From Parus major (taxonomy: Eukaryota; Chordata; Aves; Passeriformes; Paridae), in contig NC_031774.1 in the NCBI RefSeq assembly GCF_001522545.3, positions 53,618,810-53,682,809 of the forward strand: a stretch of DNA of 64,000 nucleotides. Direction: 5' to 3'. The position numbers were made by a program, and so were the translations under genes. Positions within the stretch are counted from its first letter, which is position 1, and each line of letters starts with the position of its first letter. The notes beneath the pieces were generated by a model, which was not told the origin of the DNA, ran no database searches, and worked only from the letters and a program-made list of their open reading frames with translations. Shown here in pieces: positions 49,201-62,500 of this stretch.

Positions 49201-52200
49201 GGTACTTTTCCACAGATTGAACTGCTTGATAGAAAACTCTTCCTCAGGTCAAAGACAGATACAGGAGAAGGGGGAAAAAATCATGTTTGGTTTTCTTGAA
49301 TGCTTAACTCTAGAAGAATCAAAGATATCAGAATCAGAAGAATCAGATCTATCAGAGTTATAGAGTGTGCTGTGAAGATCTGCAGTCCATTTAAAGCTAT
49401 TTATCCATTGCTCTTGCTTGGTTCAGGAAGAGTCCTAAATACAAACACTCTTTGTATCCTGCTGTCAGTAAGAATAAGATATTGTTTCATCGCATGCTAA
49501 CACCTAAACTCTCTATTACATCAGTTGTTAAAAAATTTCCCATTTGCCTGAAATGTTGGAAGTACTCTGTAATCACAAATATCCCCTAAAAATGAAAGAT
49601 CAGTGAGAAAATAAAGCACTGCTTTCTATTTTTGTCAGTGTTTACTTTGTTCCCTTGTTCACATGTCATGCAAGAAACCATTTCAGTTTCCTCTGTTGAG
49701 ATGGTTTCTCTTGCAGTTTCAATGTCTTTCTCACAGAGCAAGACAGCAGAGAAAACATGTTTTAAAAATAGGAAAATGTGATTGTAAAACCACAACCTTG
49801 TGTTTTGTACAGAGAAGAGGTGAAGATGGTCAGAGAGCTACTGCACAGAAATCCCTTTAATCTAAGTTTTGAATTGACAAAGTCCTACTAAAGATGAAAC
49901 TCTTCACTTTTATACTCATATCAGCCTTGGTATTGTTATAAATGTATCAGAACCTGTGTACATTTGCATGTAGGAGATGATTTCTCAGTATTATTCAGCT
50001 ACATAATTTCCCTTTTTCCTTTGGATTCCTCAGTTTGAGCATCTTTCATTTGCAGAACTGCTGACCCAAATTGCCAATCATTTCTGAAATATTTCTGCTG
50101 AGGTCCTAAATCATGAAGATTTCACTGGATTATTCCATCAATGCTGCAATGCCACAGCTACTCTGTGGGACTCAGCTCAAGTCCATTGCTGGTTTAGTCT
50201 GTTTTGATGCTGCTCTGTCTTTGGGGGGGCTTGTAATGCTGATGGAAGGGAGTGCAAGGTGGGAAAAAAACTTTTCCCAAGGACAGGGTCAAAGGCAACT
50301 TGTTTTTCTAATCCTCTGAGCTGTGAAGCATGTGCTGACATTTTCTACTGGCTGTTCTTGACAATCTCTGAACAATGTCTACAGTTTTGCTTAGGGCTTG
50401 ACATTTCCTTCCCCCCACCCCTTGTATGAGGCAGAACCCCATGTGTCTGCAAGGGTCATATTCTCGCCATCAAAACCTCCAAGTGCTGCTTCCAGTCCCA
50501 TTCCCCTGAGCATTATAGACCCAGACAACACATGGATTTCATGAGAGGTGTGTTACAGAGGAATAGGAAGGTCTTCTGAGGTTTGGGGTGTGGAGAAACC
50601 CCAAGGTGAGAATCATCTTATGGACAGAAACGTCTTTTGAGGCTGAGAGTGGCGTGCTGTCTTGGAAGAGCTGATGGACTCTTTGCTGATTTTTAGGAAA
50701 TGATTTTGTGTGGAGAAGTTCTGGAAAAGGAGGAAGGATTTGTCTTTGCCTAAAGTCCTTAGTCATGCTGGTTTATGATGTTGAGATGGTTCCCAGGTGT
50801 TTGGATTGAAATCACCAACTAAGGTGACAGTATGCACAGTTTGTCACAACATAATGTGCATAGTGCCTGGCACAGGCTTTGTGACAAACTGAGTTATGAT
50901 AAGAGAGTGCCCAGACCCAATTTCTCTGATATTTCTCTTTAAAGGGCCACCAGCTACCAAAGCTTTGAAGGATGCTTGGCAGAGGGGTGGCCAGAGCCAC
51001 AGGCTTTCCAGGCACTGCTGATTTTGGGAGAGTGTAGTGCTCCATTTTTCATCTCACGTGGGCTGTTTTTCTCAGTGTATCAGGCTGATTTCAGCACTTT
51101 GCTACCTTGACTCTACCAGCCATTCCCATAACTGCTGCATAGCCAGCACTGCTGTAATTTCAGCTGCTAAGCCCTTGGCTCTTCTTTTTTTAATCTTCCT
51201 ATCCATTTTCCTGTTTCAAATCACAAAGGTACATCCTCATGAAGAACAGTCCTTTCCTCTTTGTGCTGCTGCTTGTTCTGCAGCTGAGTCTTTCCCTGAT
51301 GCTTCCCTAGTGCTTTGTGTCTAAGGCACAACACAGAGACGTGCAATGCAACGTGTTCTCTCATTATTAATATAGATTGATGTTGAAAGAAGTGCTGGAT
51401 GTAAGATTTTAATCAAGAAACTGCAGCAACTTTATGAGCATTATATATCTCTCTTAATTTGGCCAGCAATGAAAATACAGTTGGCAGGAGGAAAGAAGAA
51501 AACTCTTTCTCTCTCTCTCACCAATGTACTTTCCAACATGAAAAAAAAGGATTTTGAATAAAGTGGCAATATGGATGCATTTGAAACTGCGAAATGTGAT
51601 TCTTAATTGCTCGTGATTGTCTCTCCAACAACTGGTAGGTTAACTACGGCAGGCTGACAGCCTGCACTAACTGACAATCAATATTGTTGAAGCGCAGAAC
51701 CTTTGCCTGCAAGACACAAAAACATTTCATTTTCAAACACTACAGGACATCTGCTTCTGGAGAGAAAAAGTTGCTTCTTCTCGACAAATATGCACCAACT
51801 TGTAACTTATTTTTTCTCCTTGCTTGGAGGAAACAAAAGTCTTCTTTATACCATATCCTTTCCACTAATCTGGCAGCTATCCAGTGTGGGTTTAAACAGA
51901 TGTTCTGGAAAAAAATATGGCATATACAAATGAGATGGAATCCAGAAATTCAGTCATGGATTATTACAGATATAAAATGTGAAGGGCTAAATTCTTCCCA
52001 GATTCACATTCTGTATAGTATTTGGCACTAGATGTAAGAACAGCACACAAACAAATCATTAATACCCTCATTATAATAATTATTATATATTTAGCACAAA
52101 GACCCCAGGCTGGCTCAAACCCTACATGTTAAATACTGTACAGATGCATGTTCAGGCTGAGGAGTTTATTCAAATGGCTGCTTGCACCAAAGACTTAGAT

Positions 52201-55200
52201 ATGTAAGTAACTTTTCTTGTGCATGTTTACAGGATTAAGCCCCACATGTGATTATATTATTGGCAACAAAGGACATTTCCACGCTGCAGCCTTTGAATAA
52301 ATCACACAATAATGAACAATTTGATGTTAAAGGGAAAGAATTTGATTCTTGCTGCATCTAAGGCTACTAAGGGCTGCCACAGGGTTGAAAATTTAGTGGT
52401 AGAAATTGTATGGACACATTTGTCATAAATATATATTGCACACAACGCAATGAAACTGGTAAATTTATATTTTTAAGTGCTGAAATGCATCATACAGTCT
52501 CCTGATATGAAGGGCAACCACCCAAGCCCTGAGCTCTGGTAACACTCCTGGGATGACCTGTGAAAGCATCAGGGAAGGAGAGCTTTACCACGGGACAGAT
52601 GCTGGGTGGGACTGAGGGATGCTGGCAACTTTGGAAAAGGCACAAAGAAATTCCTTTCAACTTTTACTGATATTGCAGAGCCAATATGGTTTGATGGACA
52701 GAAAATCTAGGAGCAGTGGTATCCTTATGGTCCGTGGAGACCTCAGGGTTCCGATGCTTGTGGGGGAATCCTTGTCTCTCATTCTCAGTCTGAGCTCCTG
52801 GTGACTGGGACTGTGCCTCCTACTGCTTTTCTTTTTAATTTTTCCATTTCCAAGTGTTGAGCAATGAAGCCAAATTCTTACGGTAATAAACTAAAAAAAC
52901 AATTACCTTTTTGAGTATTCACAAAGGACACTTGATAACTTGATAAAAAAGTCTGCTTCCTATTATTGTTATTGCTGAACAAGATGAAATGAAAGATGTT
53001 GGGGTGATGCCAGGGTGACGAGTGGGAGAGATTCACTTGTCCCCACTTTTCTGGCTGCTTTTTCTTTGCAGTCTCTAACTTCTCATCATTTGATGAATTT
53101 CAAAAAAGTTTCAGGGAAATGAAAATACAGCAGACTGTAGCTTTTCTACCCCCATACTTTTTAAAATGACAGCTCACGGATTGCAATGGAAGAATAATGA
53201 AAAAATGTAAATGAGTAAAACAAAGAACTGGGCAGGTTATTTTTTTCCCCCGCAGACAAGGTGAAACAATAAAATTCAGACCTTTGTGAAATCCAAAGAG
53301 ATCCATAAATCACCATCTAGGAAACATCCCAAACTCAACTGTAGAAGTCTCTGCATGGGAAACACCACGACTGAAAAGCAACCTGCACTTTTCCTTGCAG
53401 GAGTGTAACAAGCCTGTTCTTCCCTTTCCCTACTGCTGCCTGTTGCTGTGAGAGCAGTGGCAGGAGCAGCACAGCTTGATGCCAGTGGCCTGTGCCAGGG
53501 GCAGATGCTCTGGCGTGTTCCCAGATGTTCCAGGAAAGCAGAGGTGCTGGCAGTGCCCAGGCCAGCCCACCTCGCTGCACACAGCCTCTCCCCAACACAC
53601 ACAACCCTCCCAGGATCCTCGCGTGCCTGACGTCTCTGCAGAAATGCTGGTGAGGTGCCACATGGAGATGGCTTCAGAGCACACTCTTGGGCAATTTTAA
53701 TAAATTCAGCTGCAGAAGAAGGAGCTGGATTGAACATGCAGGCTGACTGCTGCAAACTGCCTGGTTCTGGTTACAAGCTCAAGAAATCAAGTGAAGTAAC
53801 ATGCAAAACTTAGCGTAGCCTATCTAAGCCAGTGAGCAAGTCAGGCTTAGTGGGTTATTTGATGATATTTGATTCTCCTTCTATATGAATAACATCTGCA
53901 AATATGCTGAGTCTCTTTGGAATTGGTTTTGGTTTAAAAGAATTTGTTATTTAGAGCATTTCAATCAGTCACTCCCTGCCTTGCTGCTTTGGCTGGTCAC
54001 AGTGTCACGTTTGAGCCTTCCCATCCTCTGCCTCAAGAAACATCATCCTCATAATAACCAGGTGTTTGTTTTGGGAGCCTCCAAAGATATCCAAAGAATC
54101 AGGAGAGAGCCCTGATGCTATAAGCCCACTGCTGAGGGCTAGAAATTAGGATGATGCTAATCCTAATTCCTAATCCCTAAGAAAGGAAAAAAGACAAATA
54201 AAGAAAAGTATCTGATTTCTAAAACACCTCTGGCTAAGTTTAGATGTCTCAGCAGCAGCCAGCTCAGTGCTAGGGTACTGCACATGTGCATCCTGCCCTG
54301 TGTCAGTGCACCCACATTGCTGCTGTGGCAAGGCCAGGGACACTGGCTGTGTTAAGCCTCCCAGACATCCCAAAGACTCTTCCTGAACAACCATGTCTGG
54401 TCTTTCTTGGAAGGAGCTCAAGCAGAACTGTTTGTCTTTTTCACCCCAATCAAGTCACAGGTGGGTGATGCTAGAAAAATTAGTGGCCACCACACCTTGA
54501 CTCCATCAATTTCATCACACTATACCTCCATCATATCCATCACACATCTAGAGGGCTTTTGCAGCTGCCACCCATAGCAGAGTGACAGAAAGCTTTCTTC
54601 TCTGTCTCAGGATAATAATGTAGAAAGGTCATCCTGCGACAGACTAGAGGTAAATCAAGTCTAGTGTCTTCTCTCCAAAAAAAAACCAGCAGGGATGTGG
54701 TCAGATGAATGTAAGAGCAGGGTAAGCAATCAGTGAATATTCTTCACACTGTCAGCACTGTGTGGCTTTATTAGCCCAAATCTGTGCATTGCATTTAACA
54801 CCTTTTGATGAATTCATTAACCATGAAATTTTCTCATGGTGCTCCAAACCTCTGCAAGACTTGACACTCTGGAGATGCTGCATCAAGGAGATGCACACCT
54901 TAACTACAATCCCATAGAGAATCACCTCCTTTAATACATCCTGAACCCACAAGCTTGCCCAGTTTGTCTGCTGTTCCTGGTTGTTATTCTGGAAGAAAGA
55001 GGATCTCCCTGATCTCCCCACAATGATATGATCCTGCAGTGTCCTGTCACCCCACCCTGAGTCACCTCTCACTAAGACTGCAACCAGCCTGAGACTACAT
55101 GGGCATGTCCACTGGGCTGGACAGTAAGTTTGGGATTGGGAATGATCCAGACACAAGCTCAGAGCAAATTTCCTGATTGGTAAGCACTTAAGCCTTACCC

Positions 55201-55443
55201 AGGCAGTGTGGCTTAGTTCATCAGCGTCTGCAAGGAGTGCAGGTACCCAAGTGTCAAGCACGAGAGCCAGCAGCATGGCAGCAGATGGAGCAGAGAGTGA
55301 CCCAGCCTCTGGATATGTTTAGACAGACAGCAATGTTTTGCAACCACAGTTTTTCCACAACTTGCCCAACCTTACCTCCTCTTTCTTTCCAGACTTTAAG
55401 GTAAGCAACCTTAAAAGCAGCTCCAGAAGTGGGCAGGGGATAA

Positions 55444-55764
55444 AGAAGAAAGTTCCAGAAAAAGCATCTGGGCAGGGAGAGGTGGGAGGGAGGCACATGC
55501 CCATACCCACCATCACCAGCCTGCCTGAAAAGAGAATTAATATCATTTGTGTGGGATTTTCCTCCCCCTCCCGCAGATCAAAAGGACAGCAGCAATGCAA
55601 TCTGCTGTTTGTGTAGGAAATGTGTCAGAAGAAGGAAGGAGGGGATGCACATGGGAACATCTGCTCTAAGAAGCCACTTGAAATTTAACCATTTAGGTCC
55701 TGATCCAGGGAGCACCTGCCTAGAGTTAAGCCTCAGTGACACCGGGGCCGTTCATGGCACCTAA
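55444..55764 (+). CDS. BED-type zinc-finger open frame (ZBED/hAT-like), partial
   Basis: The frame is open from the stop at 55441 to TAA at 55762-55764. It encodes a recognisable BED finger. Val-Trp-Asp-Phe (from 55549) supplies the aromatic N-terminal signature, 17 residues before the first Cys. Then come Cys-x2-Cys (AICCLCRK, from 55597), a basic stretch (RRRKEG), MGTSALRSHLKFNH and the closing His-x4-His (ends 55692). BED fingers bind DNA and occur in hAT transposases and the ZBED proteins derived from them. The spacing and the GTSALxxHL block are typical. A good acceptor-like sequence (pyrimidine tract ending CCGCAG at 55576) lies inside the frame, so the true exon may begin at 55577 and omit the WDF part. 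No catalytic or dimerisation part of hAT was found nearby. There is no good ATG, so the ends are uncertain. It could be a spliced ZBED-like gene, a domesticated transposase remnant or a dead fragment. Confidence 0.5.
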   Translation, partial: RRKFQKKHLGRERWEGGTCPYPPSPACLKRELISFVWDFPPPPADQKDSSNAICCLCRKCVRRRKEGMHMGTSALRSHLKFNHLGPDPGSTCLELSLSDTGAVHGT

Positions 55765-56111
55765 TACAAAGTCCTGGAGGAGAATAAAGATGATGAGCTG
55801 TTCTTCCTCAGACTGGGCTCACGTTGGCAGAGTAGAGCCCTTCCTGGTGCTGCTGGGCAGGTACAAGCAGGCTCACTCTGATGGCTCTGCTGAAGATGTG
55901 GGAAGAGCTGTGGCTGCCCAGAGTTCTGCATCTTCATCGAGGCACCCCTGCACAAGTGCGAGGTTTGCAACACAGCTCCCTGAGTCACCAGTGCCAAGAG
56001 CAGGGCACAGGGGACACAGGACTTTTTATCTCATTTGTCTGTCAGGCTTTAAGCACCACACTCCTCCCTTCTACTGCTCTACTCGTTGTTCTCTCCCTCT
56101 TTCTTCATCAG

Positions 56112-56150
56112 CTGGACCTGGCAGCCCAGAGAAGAAGCAGAAAATTAAAG
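56112..56150 (+). other. Possible small downstream exon of the BED-finger gene
   Basis: A convincing acceptor (CTCCCTCTTTCTTCATCAG ending at 56111) is followed by 39 nt and a moderate donor (AAAG|GTGGGA at 56151). Read with two bases completing a codon, it gives xGPGSPEKKQKIK, which looks like a linker plus nuclear-localisation stretch. If the BED frame splices at the weak donor TTAG|GTCCTG (55697), the phases agree and give HLAGPGSPEKKQKIK. Phase agreement has a one-in-three chance of being accidental. Confidence 0.3.
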
Positions 56151-56469
56151 GTGGGAGTAGCACATCTGTCTGTGACTGTTAACAAGTGCTCTGATCACTC
56201 ATGGCCACCCCTTGTGACCTTTGCACAAAAACTTGTTGCTGGAATAAAGTATTTGCTGACCTGGCCATGTAACACCACCACACATAAAGATAAGTACAGT
56301 GGAGAAAGAGAAAAGTTAAAAAAAAAAAAAAGGAAAAGGTCGAATTCTTTCTTCCTTCTGCATATAAAATTAAAAATCTCACATTGTCCCAGTGCAACAG
56401 AATTGAGCACAAAAGGGAAAAAACAGCCCTGTGTTGTTCTAGGCCAGGTGCCAGAACAACTTGTGTGAG

Positions 56470-56545
56470 TTTGTGCTGGCAGCCGTGTCCTCCGGCCGAG
56501 GGTCCGCGCTCAGCCACTGCACGGAGCCGACACCACCGACCCTTC
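56470..56545. promoter_or_regulatory. Small CpG-dense patch
   Basis: About eight CpG dinucleotides occur within 75 bp (ccggccgagggtccgcgctc and neighbouring sequence) inside otherwise CpG-poor DNA. It is far smaller than the islands at 32 kb and 63.6 kb. It lies 0.4 kb downstream of the possible exon at 56112-56150. It might be a weak start site or an enhancer kept unmethylated. Confidence 0.3.
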
Positions 56546-59500
56546 CTCCCAGGTCACTGAGTCACCTTCCTGCCAGCCCCCCGCCACCCTGAACCTCCCA
56601 GGCACTTCAGCAGAGGTTGCTTTTTTTGTTTGTTTGTTCATTTGTTTGGTGTGTCCTGTAAGACGTGTCCCATGATTGTCATTTACTACCCAGGGTGGCA
56701 TACGAAAGAGTGCCGCCTCTGTGGAAACATCAACCTTAACCTGGCTTTGGACACAGGCCAACAAATCCTTTACCCAGAGAAATACTTTTACACAAGTATT
56801 TAAGTCAACAGGAATCCTTGCATGAGTAAAGGATTGTGGGATTTAGCCTTTACCCATCTTATTTTTCCAATAAATAAAATGTACTTTTTTGCCATTTTTA
56901 TCCTTTCACTGTTCCTTGGTGTTTGCTTATTTCCCCAGAGTTCCCTATAATTCCAAACATCATTTACCTTGCAATTCCTTTTCGCTCCCATCTCTGCTGT
57001 ATATAAATTTTGCTACTTTTTCCCACCTTACCTGTATACATGAATCAAATGGGCAATCTGAACTCCAAATTAGGAGAGAGAAATTGTTTGGATTTCAGCT
57101 TCTGCATCAGAGTTGATCTTCTCAGTATTGACTCCATGTCAAATGCAGTGCTGGAAGAGCTGTGGGAATTCAGGTAACTCTCAATAACCAAATTTAAAAA
57201 AACCTCCTCTTTAACTTAATTTTTGTTAGAGCTGATCTTAAAAGGACCTCTGCTTTCCTTTTCTGTCCCTATCATCATAGGAGTCTGGTCTAAATGCATG
57301 TAGTCACAAATCCTCTCCCATATCCAGCACTATGATGCAGCAGAGAGCCTGAGAGTATCCTGATTACAAAGGTGTAGTTTGAACATTGCTCTGGACTAGA
57401 GCTGGAGGCTATCCCTGCTTCACTCGGCTGAAAAGAAGTACTTAGCCTTTTGGACTATGGAATTAAAGGCAGGCATGAGCAGCAGCACAACACACCATGT
57501 ACACTGCTGGCTACAAAAACCTAGGATCCTCCAGTCACCCCAGCCCAACACACCCCCTAGGTACATCATCAAATCTGGGTCATGAAGATCATACAAAAAG
57601 GGGAGATATAAAAACCACAGGGGTTTTGGCCCACTGCCTCTTCTTCTGCAACTCTCCCAGTCCATTTATAGTTTCACTTTTAGTTTGTTCCCTTCTTTGT
57701 CTTCTGCAAAGAAGCTGTTGTGCCAGCTTCTACAAAACCCCTTTGTCTACAAATGGTCAGCAGCACTATCTCCATGACAGTGCTCCATTCATCCCACTCT
57801 GCTGTGGCCAGGTGACATCCTACCAGCGACACCCACAGGTCCCTGGCAGGTGATCACCATTCCAGGTTGTTCCTTTCACTTATTAACTGTTACGGGCTAG
57901 CCTCCAGGTTAAGCCTGCTGCTGGGTGTCTTTTGCTCTTTAGCAAGTGTCACCAGGTTCACCAGATGAGACTGACACCTTACAAAAGCATTGGGAGTACA
58001 TCTTAATGAGTACATCTTAATTTTTTTCCCAAGACTTTGTACATTTTTTTGACATCTCTACCATCCCACTTTATTTCCAAGAGCAAACTACCAAAATCCT
58101 TCACCTCCCTGAGTGCAGGTGGAGCCCAGGCTGGTCACTGTGTTCCAAGAGGAACTCGGTAAGGTGATAGCCTGGATCTCAGACTGCAGCCTGAACTTCC
58201 TGATGCAGTGAAGTCTGTTGCTTTGTTGTGAAGCCATGATGCAGTAGCAAAGTGTTGAGTACACGAGTATGGGCTCTGAAATCAAAACTCTTCCTGAGAC
58301 AGGGGTCTCTGGATTTACCTGCAGCTAAATTCAAACTTACTCAGGTTTCAGGGAGTCTGCTCCCCCTCACTGCACCTTCACCTCAGAACTAAGTGCTCGT
58401 ACTCCCACAGACCCTGTTGGGTGACCAGCTTCAGGTATCCAACTCTGCAGCCACATTCTGAAGCTTAATGTTATTCACATCTTTCAGTGATTCATTAAAG
58501 CAGGACTTACACTGAAAGTCTAATTAAGACTGAAGTCCCACATTCATTTCCAGAGCAGTAAAAGGCAAGTTATGTAAACTCACAGCAAGTAATTCTTCTT
58601 TTACCAGAAGAGCAACATAAAAGCATAAAATGCATCCATAGGCAAAACAGTAAAAGAGGGGAGTGAAGGTTCTGGCAGACAGTACGTAAGACAAGGAAGT
58701 CTAGAAAGACATTTTTATTTGCATTTCTTACATGACATTCTCTGGACTTCCCCTCCACCTGGAATACATCAGAGGGAAGTGGAGTAACCAGTGTGATGGC
58801 TACTGTACAGCCCTGAGACAAAGGCAGCTCATTTTGACTAGAAAAATGGTCTCCTCATCCCCAGCCTCCCATTTCTGTCTCCATACCTGGGGCTGGGCTG
58901 CTCTAAGAGGCACACGTTTGGAATTCAGGCTCCCAAAGGAGTCAAGCAGAGACAGCCCACTGAGCCCAGCTTCTCCCTACAGAGAGCTCCCTAAGTCACC
59001 CCAAAATCCTTCCTATCCAATGTCACCAAAATCTTCATCCCAGCTCCTCCGACTACATTGTGAGCAACATCAAGGCAAGGCTGAGGCATGGCAAAGAGCA
59101 AGACTCACCTTTGCTGAAGGGGCCAGCACAAAAAAGGATACGAGGGTGAGGGAAGAGGGAAACATCCTAGGAGGGTAAGGAATAGGGTTAGAAGATGATG
59201 CCAGTGTGAGCACTCCAAGTTACAGAGGGTCTTGGAGGTGGGAACAGGCAGCTTGGTTTTGATTCGGTACCTGACAAAAGCATAAAGGAGTAGTAGAGGT
59301 GATTGCTGCAGCTGTGGGGATGTGTATGGGAGGGCAGGAGTGGGTATCACCAAGGACACCAACAGATATGGTAACAATGAGTCTGAACCATGTAACACAG
59401 GGAGGGTTTTGTATGGGCAGTGGAGAAAAGTGAGATGTTTAGGATTTTCTTGTTTTAACATCTGGGATACTTGTGTTTGTACTCAGGCTAGGTTGATTTG

Positions 59501-62500
59501 GAAGCCCCATGGAAAAAGCAACAGACAAGACTGATATTATATACCTCACATGCGAGAAAAGACAGTCTTTTATGCCCTGAGATTGCTGATATATCTAATG
59601 AGGAACCCAACACTTGTTCTGAGAACACGTTCATCCAACCCCACGAGTCCCAGGAGAGAAATGGATCCTGCTTAAGAGTCCTTTTGCAGGTAGTGGGATA
59701 AAAATGCCAGATCTCTGCCTTACAAAGCTCAGGGCAGTAGCTGGAAGTAATATTGATTTGTCCTGGGATGAAGTATTTTCTGAGGAACTGCTGTAAAATT
59801 TGTATGAGAACATCTTTAGAATGAAGCCCTTTATTCCAGGTTATATTTTTTGCTTAGCAAGTATTTTCATCCACGGATTTCCCCGTCCTAATCTAGTAAA
59901 ATACTTCTGCAGTATTAAGATCTCTTCTGGGAGTTACCAAAATAAAGTACATTGTTAATATGATGCATGATTTGCTTACAAATAGAGCAATGCCAATTAA
60001 ATTCTCTCCTTTAATAAGAAATTAGTAACTCTACATTGGACCCTTATTGAGGATACAGCAGCTTTTGATGTAAAGATTTTTGTCTTGTCTGATAAATTGT
60101 ATTGTTATTATTATATAATTATTTATTATTGTATTGCTCTGGTCCCAAAGCAGACACCAATTTTGTCTCTTGCTGTCCACTGGTACTTATAGCCTTTCAC
60201 TGTCCTTCTCTGTACATCCCACTACGAACTTCTATATACCTGTTTTTTTATAATGTGGGTTCTCAGGTTCCTTCCTGGGCACCAGTATTAAAAAGGAAGG
60301 AACATGCTTAATTGTATCTGAATTTTTAAATTAATTGGCAAAGAAATCCCAAAGCAATGGTAAAATACAGCTGCCAGGGTGATGAACAAGAGTGAAAGAG
60401 AAAAAAAAAACAACAACTCTGAAAGAAGAGTGTGCTTTGTCAATGCCATGCAAATTTCCTTCACCATTGCAAAGCAAGAAGCATGCTCTCTTTACTGAAA
60501 AAGCAATGGCTTTATAGAGGCGGAAAAGGAACCTTCATTTACCATTTCTAGAAAAACAGAACACAGCAGACTGTAAAAAAAACCCAACCCAACCAGAAGT
60601 TAAGGGTTAGACAAGCTGAGTGAAACTATGGAAGATGAATAACTGAGTGAAAGCTGCCTCTCAGATGCTGACAGGGGAGACAAGGTACAGGTGTGATATT
60701 AAATGCCTGGCTAGCTTGGACAGGGATGTTGCAAGCTCTCACTGCAGAGTCAAATGTGACCTGTGCCAGTGGTACCTCTGCAGAGTCCTTTTTGATTTTA
60801 ATACGTGTTCCTAGATTGATGCAGCCTTATTGACAGCCACGTTATGGCAAATAGAACAATATGTAATTTATACATGCAGCTTACTGCCACTGGCCTCTCC
60901 ACTTGGTAAGAGGATTTGACAACGGCCCTGGCTGCTCCAATATATACTCACAAATACTGCAGCACACACAGGGTCTCGTTATCGGGGAGAAATCAGCAGG
61001 ACAGCCATAAAACAAATACGACTCACATAAGCACACTGCTGAGGAGACTGTCTGCAATATATGCTCTGATTAATGTCTGGAATGGCAGCAGTGCAAGTTA
61101 ATGCTTTCTGGAGTCTTGGATGATATGCTTGAAAACATCTTTGGGAAAGTCGTGCCCACTTTTATGACTTGACTGCAAAGTGAGCAACCCCCAAATGCTG
61201 ACCTTGGATTTGACTGCAGGGTAAGTGCTGGAGGAGATTGCTAATTGGGGGAGTCCTGTGGATGCCAAGGGCAGCTCCTTGTCTTACCACCACCAGCTCT
61301 GCATCTTTTGGGGTTAAATTCCTCCCTGTTTCACAGGAGGGAATGAAGCATTTGGCCTTTCTAATGCTCACTGCTGTCTGCAAGGGATAAAACAGCCTTT
61401 GAAAAAGTTTGGAAGAACTTCTGCAAATAAACCTCACTATGACCAATGCACTTAAAATAGCTTCAATCCTGCAAGTATTAGACAGTCTCAGGCCCTGACT
61501 CTCCCTCTGAAATGCAACTGGACTATCACAAAGAAGATGTCCTATGAAAAAAAAGAACATAAAAGCACTGAAATCATGCAGAAACAAACACAAAGAGGCT
61601 TCTGCCCAATGTGGTGAGAGAGAAAACTATTAAATTGCATGAAAAACCTGTTGCTACCGCTTCTGCATCTGGCCAACAAAGAGGGCTAGAGAGGCCCCAC
61701 TCAGTAAATACCTACTCTTGTTGGATCAAAGGGGTAAGAATGGAAGCGAGTCCTCAGGCTTTATGGACCTGATCCAGTTGGTTTTTCTACTAATTTCTGT
61801 GGGCTTTGGCTGGTGTCCAGGCAGCAAAAACAACCAGGAGCAGGGCTAGCCTTGCCTGGCAAGTGGAAGCCCTGCCAGCACCATCGAATTTTACTCTCTC
61901 TGCCCTAAAGCTGGGCTTTCTGCTCAACTCTGGAAAGCTCCACAGGCAGCAAAAGGCTTGTTGGAGCCCAGGAGGGTTTTAGCCAGACCCAGGAATGCAC
62001 ACAGCTGCACAAGGATGCCCAACACAGTCACTCCCAACAGCTTCCCTCAGTCCCCATCCACATTCAGCCATCCTGATGTTTGGTGGCACGGTGGTTGTGA
62101 TCTCCTCCAAGCACAGGCACCAGTCACAAAGCTCTGTCTTGGCCAAGAGCTCTGCCTGGCTCTGCTCCACTGGGGAAGGACTGAAAACGGAGCCTTCTCT
62201 GGGCTTGGTGGGAGGGGAGCCCTCAGCCTGAGAAGGGCTCAGGGGCCAGGGAGAGGAAAGCAGATAGCTTGCTCACCCTGTCGTGCTCTCACAAGGGCTG
62301 TCAGAAACACAGGAGCTCTCAGAATAAAGTTTCTGGGGCAGTTCTTCCTGTTGCTTTGCTTCCAGTAATGACTTTGTGCTTGTTTACATTAGCAAGTTGT
62401 ACTACCAGTATTTTATACAACCATAGCTAAATCAGTACAACACCTGTATTGTACCCAGCGTTGCCTTGGTGTGAAGGTGAGTATAGTATTTCTGAGACCT

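Larger units (their letters stand above)
34066..55443. other. Region upstream of AKT1 with no confirmed gene
   Basis: About 21 kb of mostly unique AT-rich DNA. I recognise two old repeat remnants (40375-40625 and 46180-46280), an NF-E2/MAF-type site (41878-41888), a poly-A run near 43599-43619 and a short CT tract near 51506-51518. Several open frames of 60-174 codons occur on both strands without a familiar domain, among them 54752-55276 on the minus strand. No BTB-zinc-finger frame is present, although ZBTB42 is the mammalian upstream neighbour of AKT1. Confidence 0.6.

Noticed and set aside
54752..55276. 174-codon minus-strand frame near the BED locus
   Set aside because: I looked for transposase or retroelement motifs and saw none; treated as chance.
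55881..56468. 195-codon plus-strand frame overlapping the BED locus
   Set aside because: Its frame does not continue the BED finger, and the tail is poly-lysine from an A-run. Only the small splice-bounded segment at 56112-56150, in another frame, was kept.
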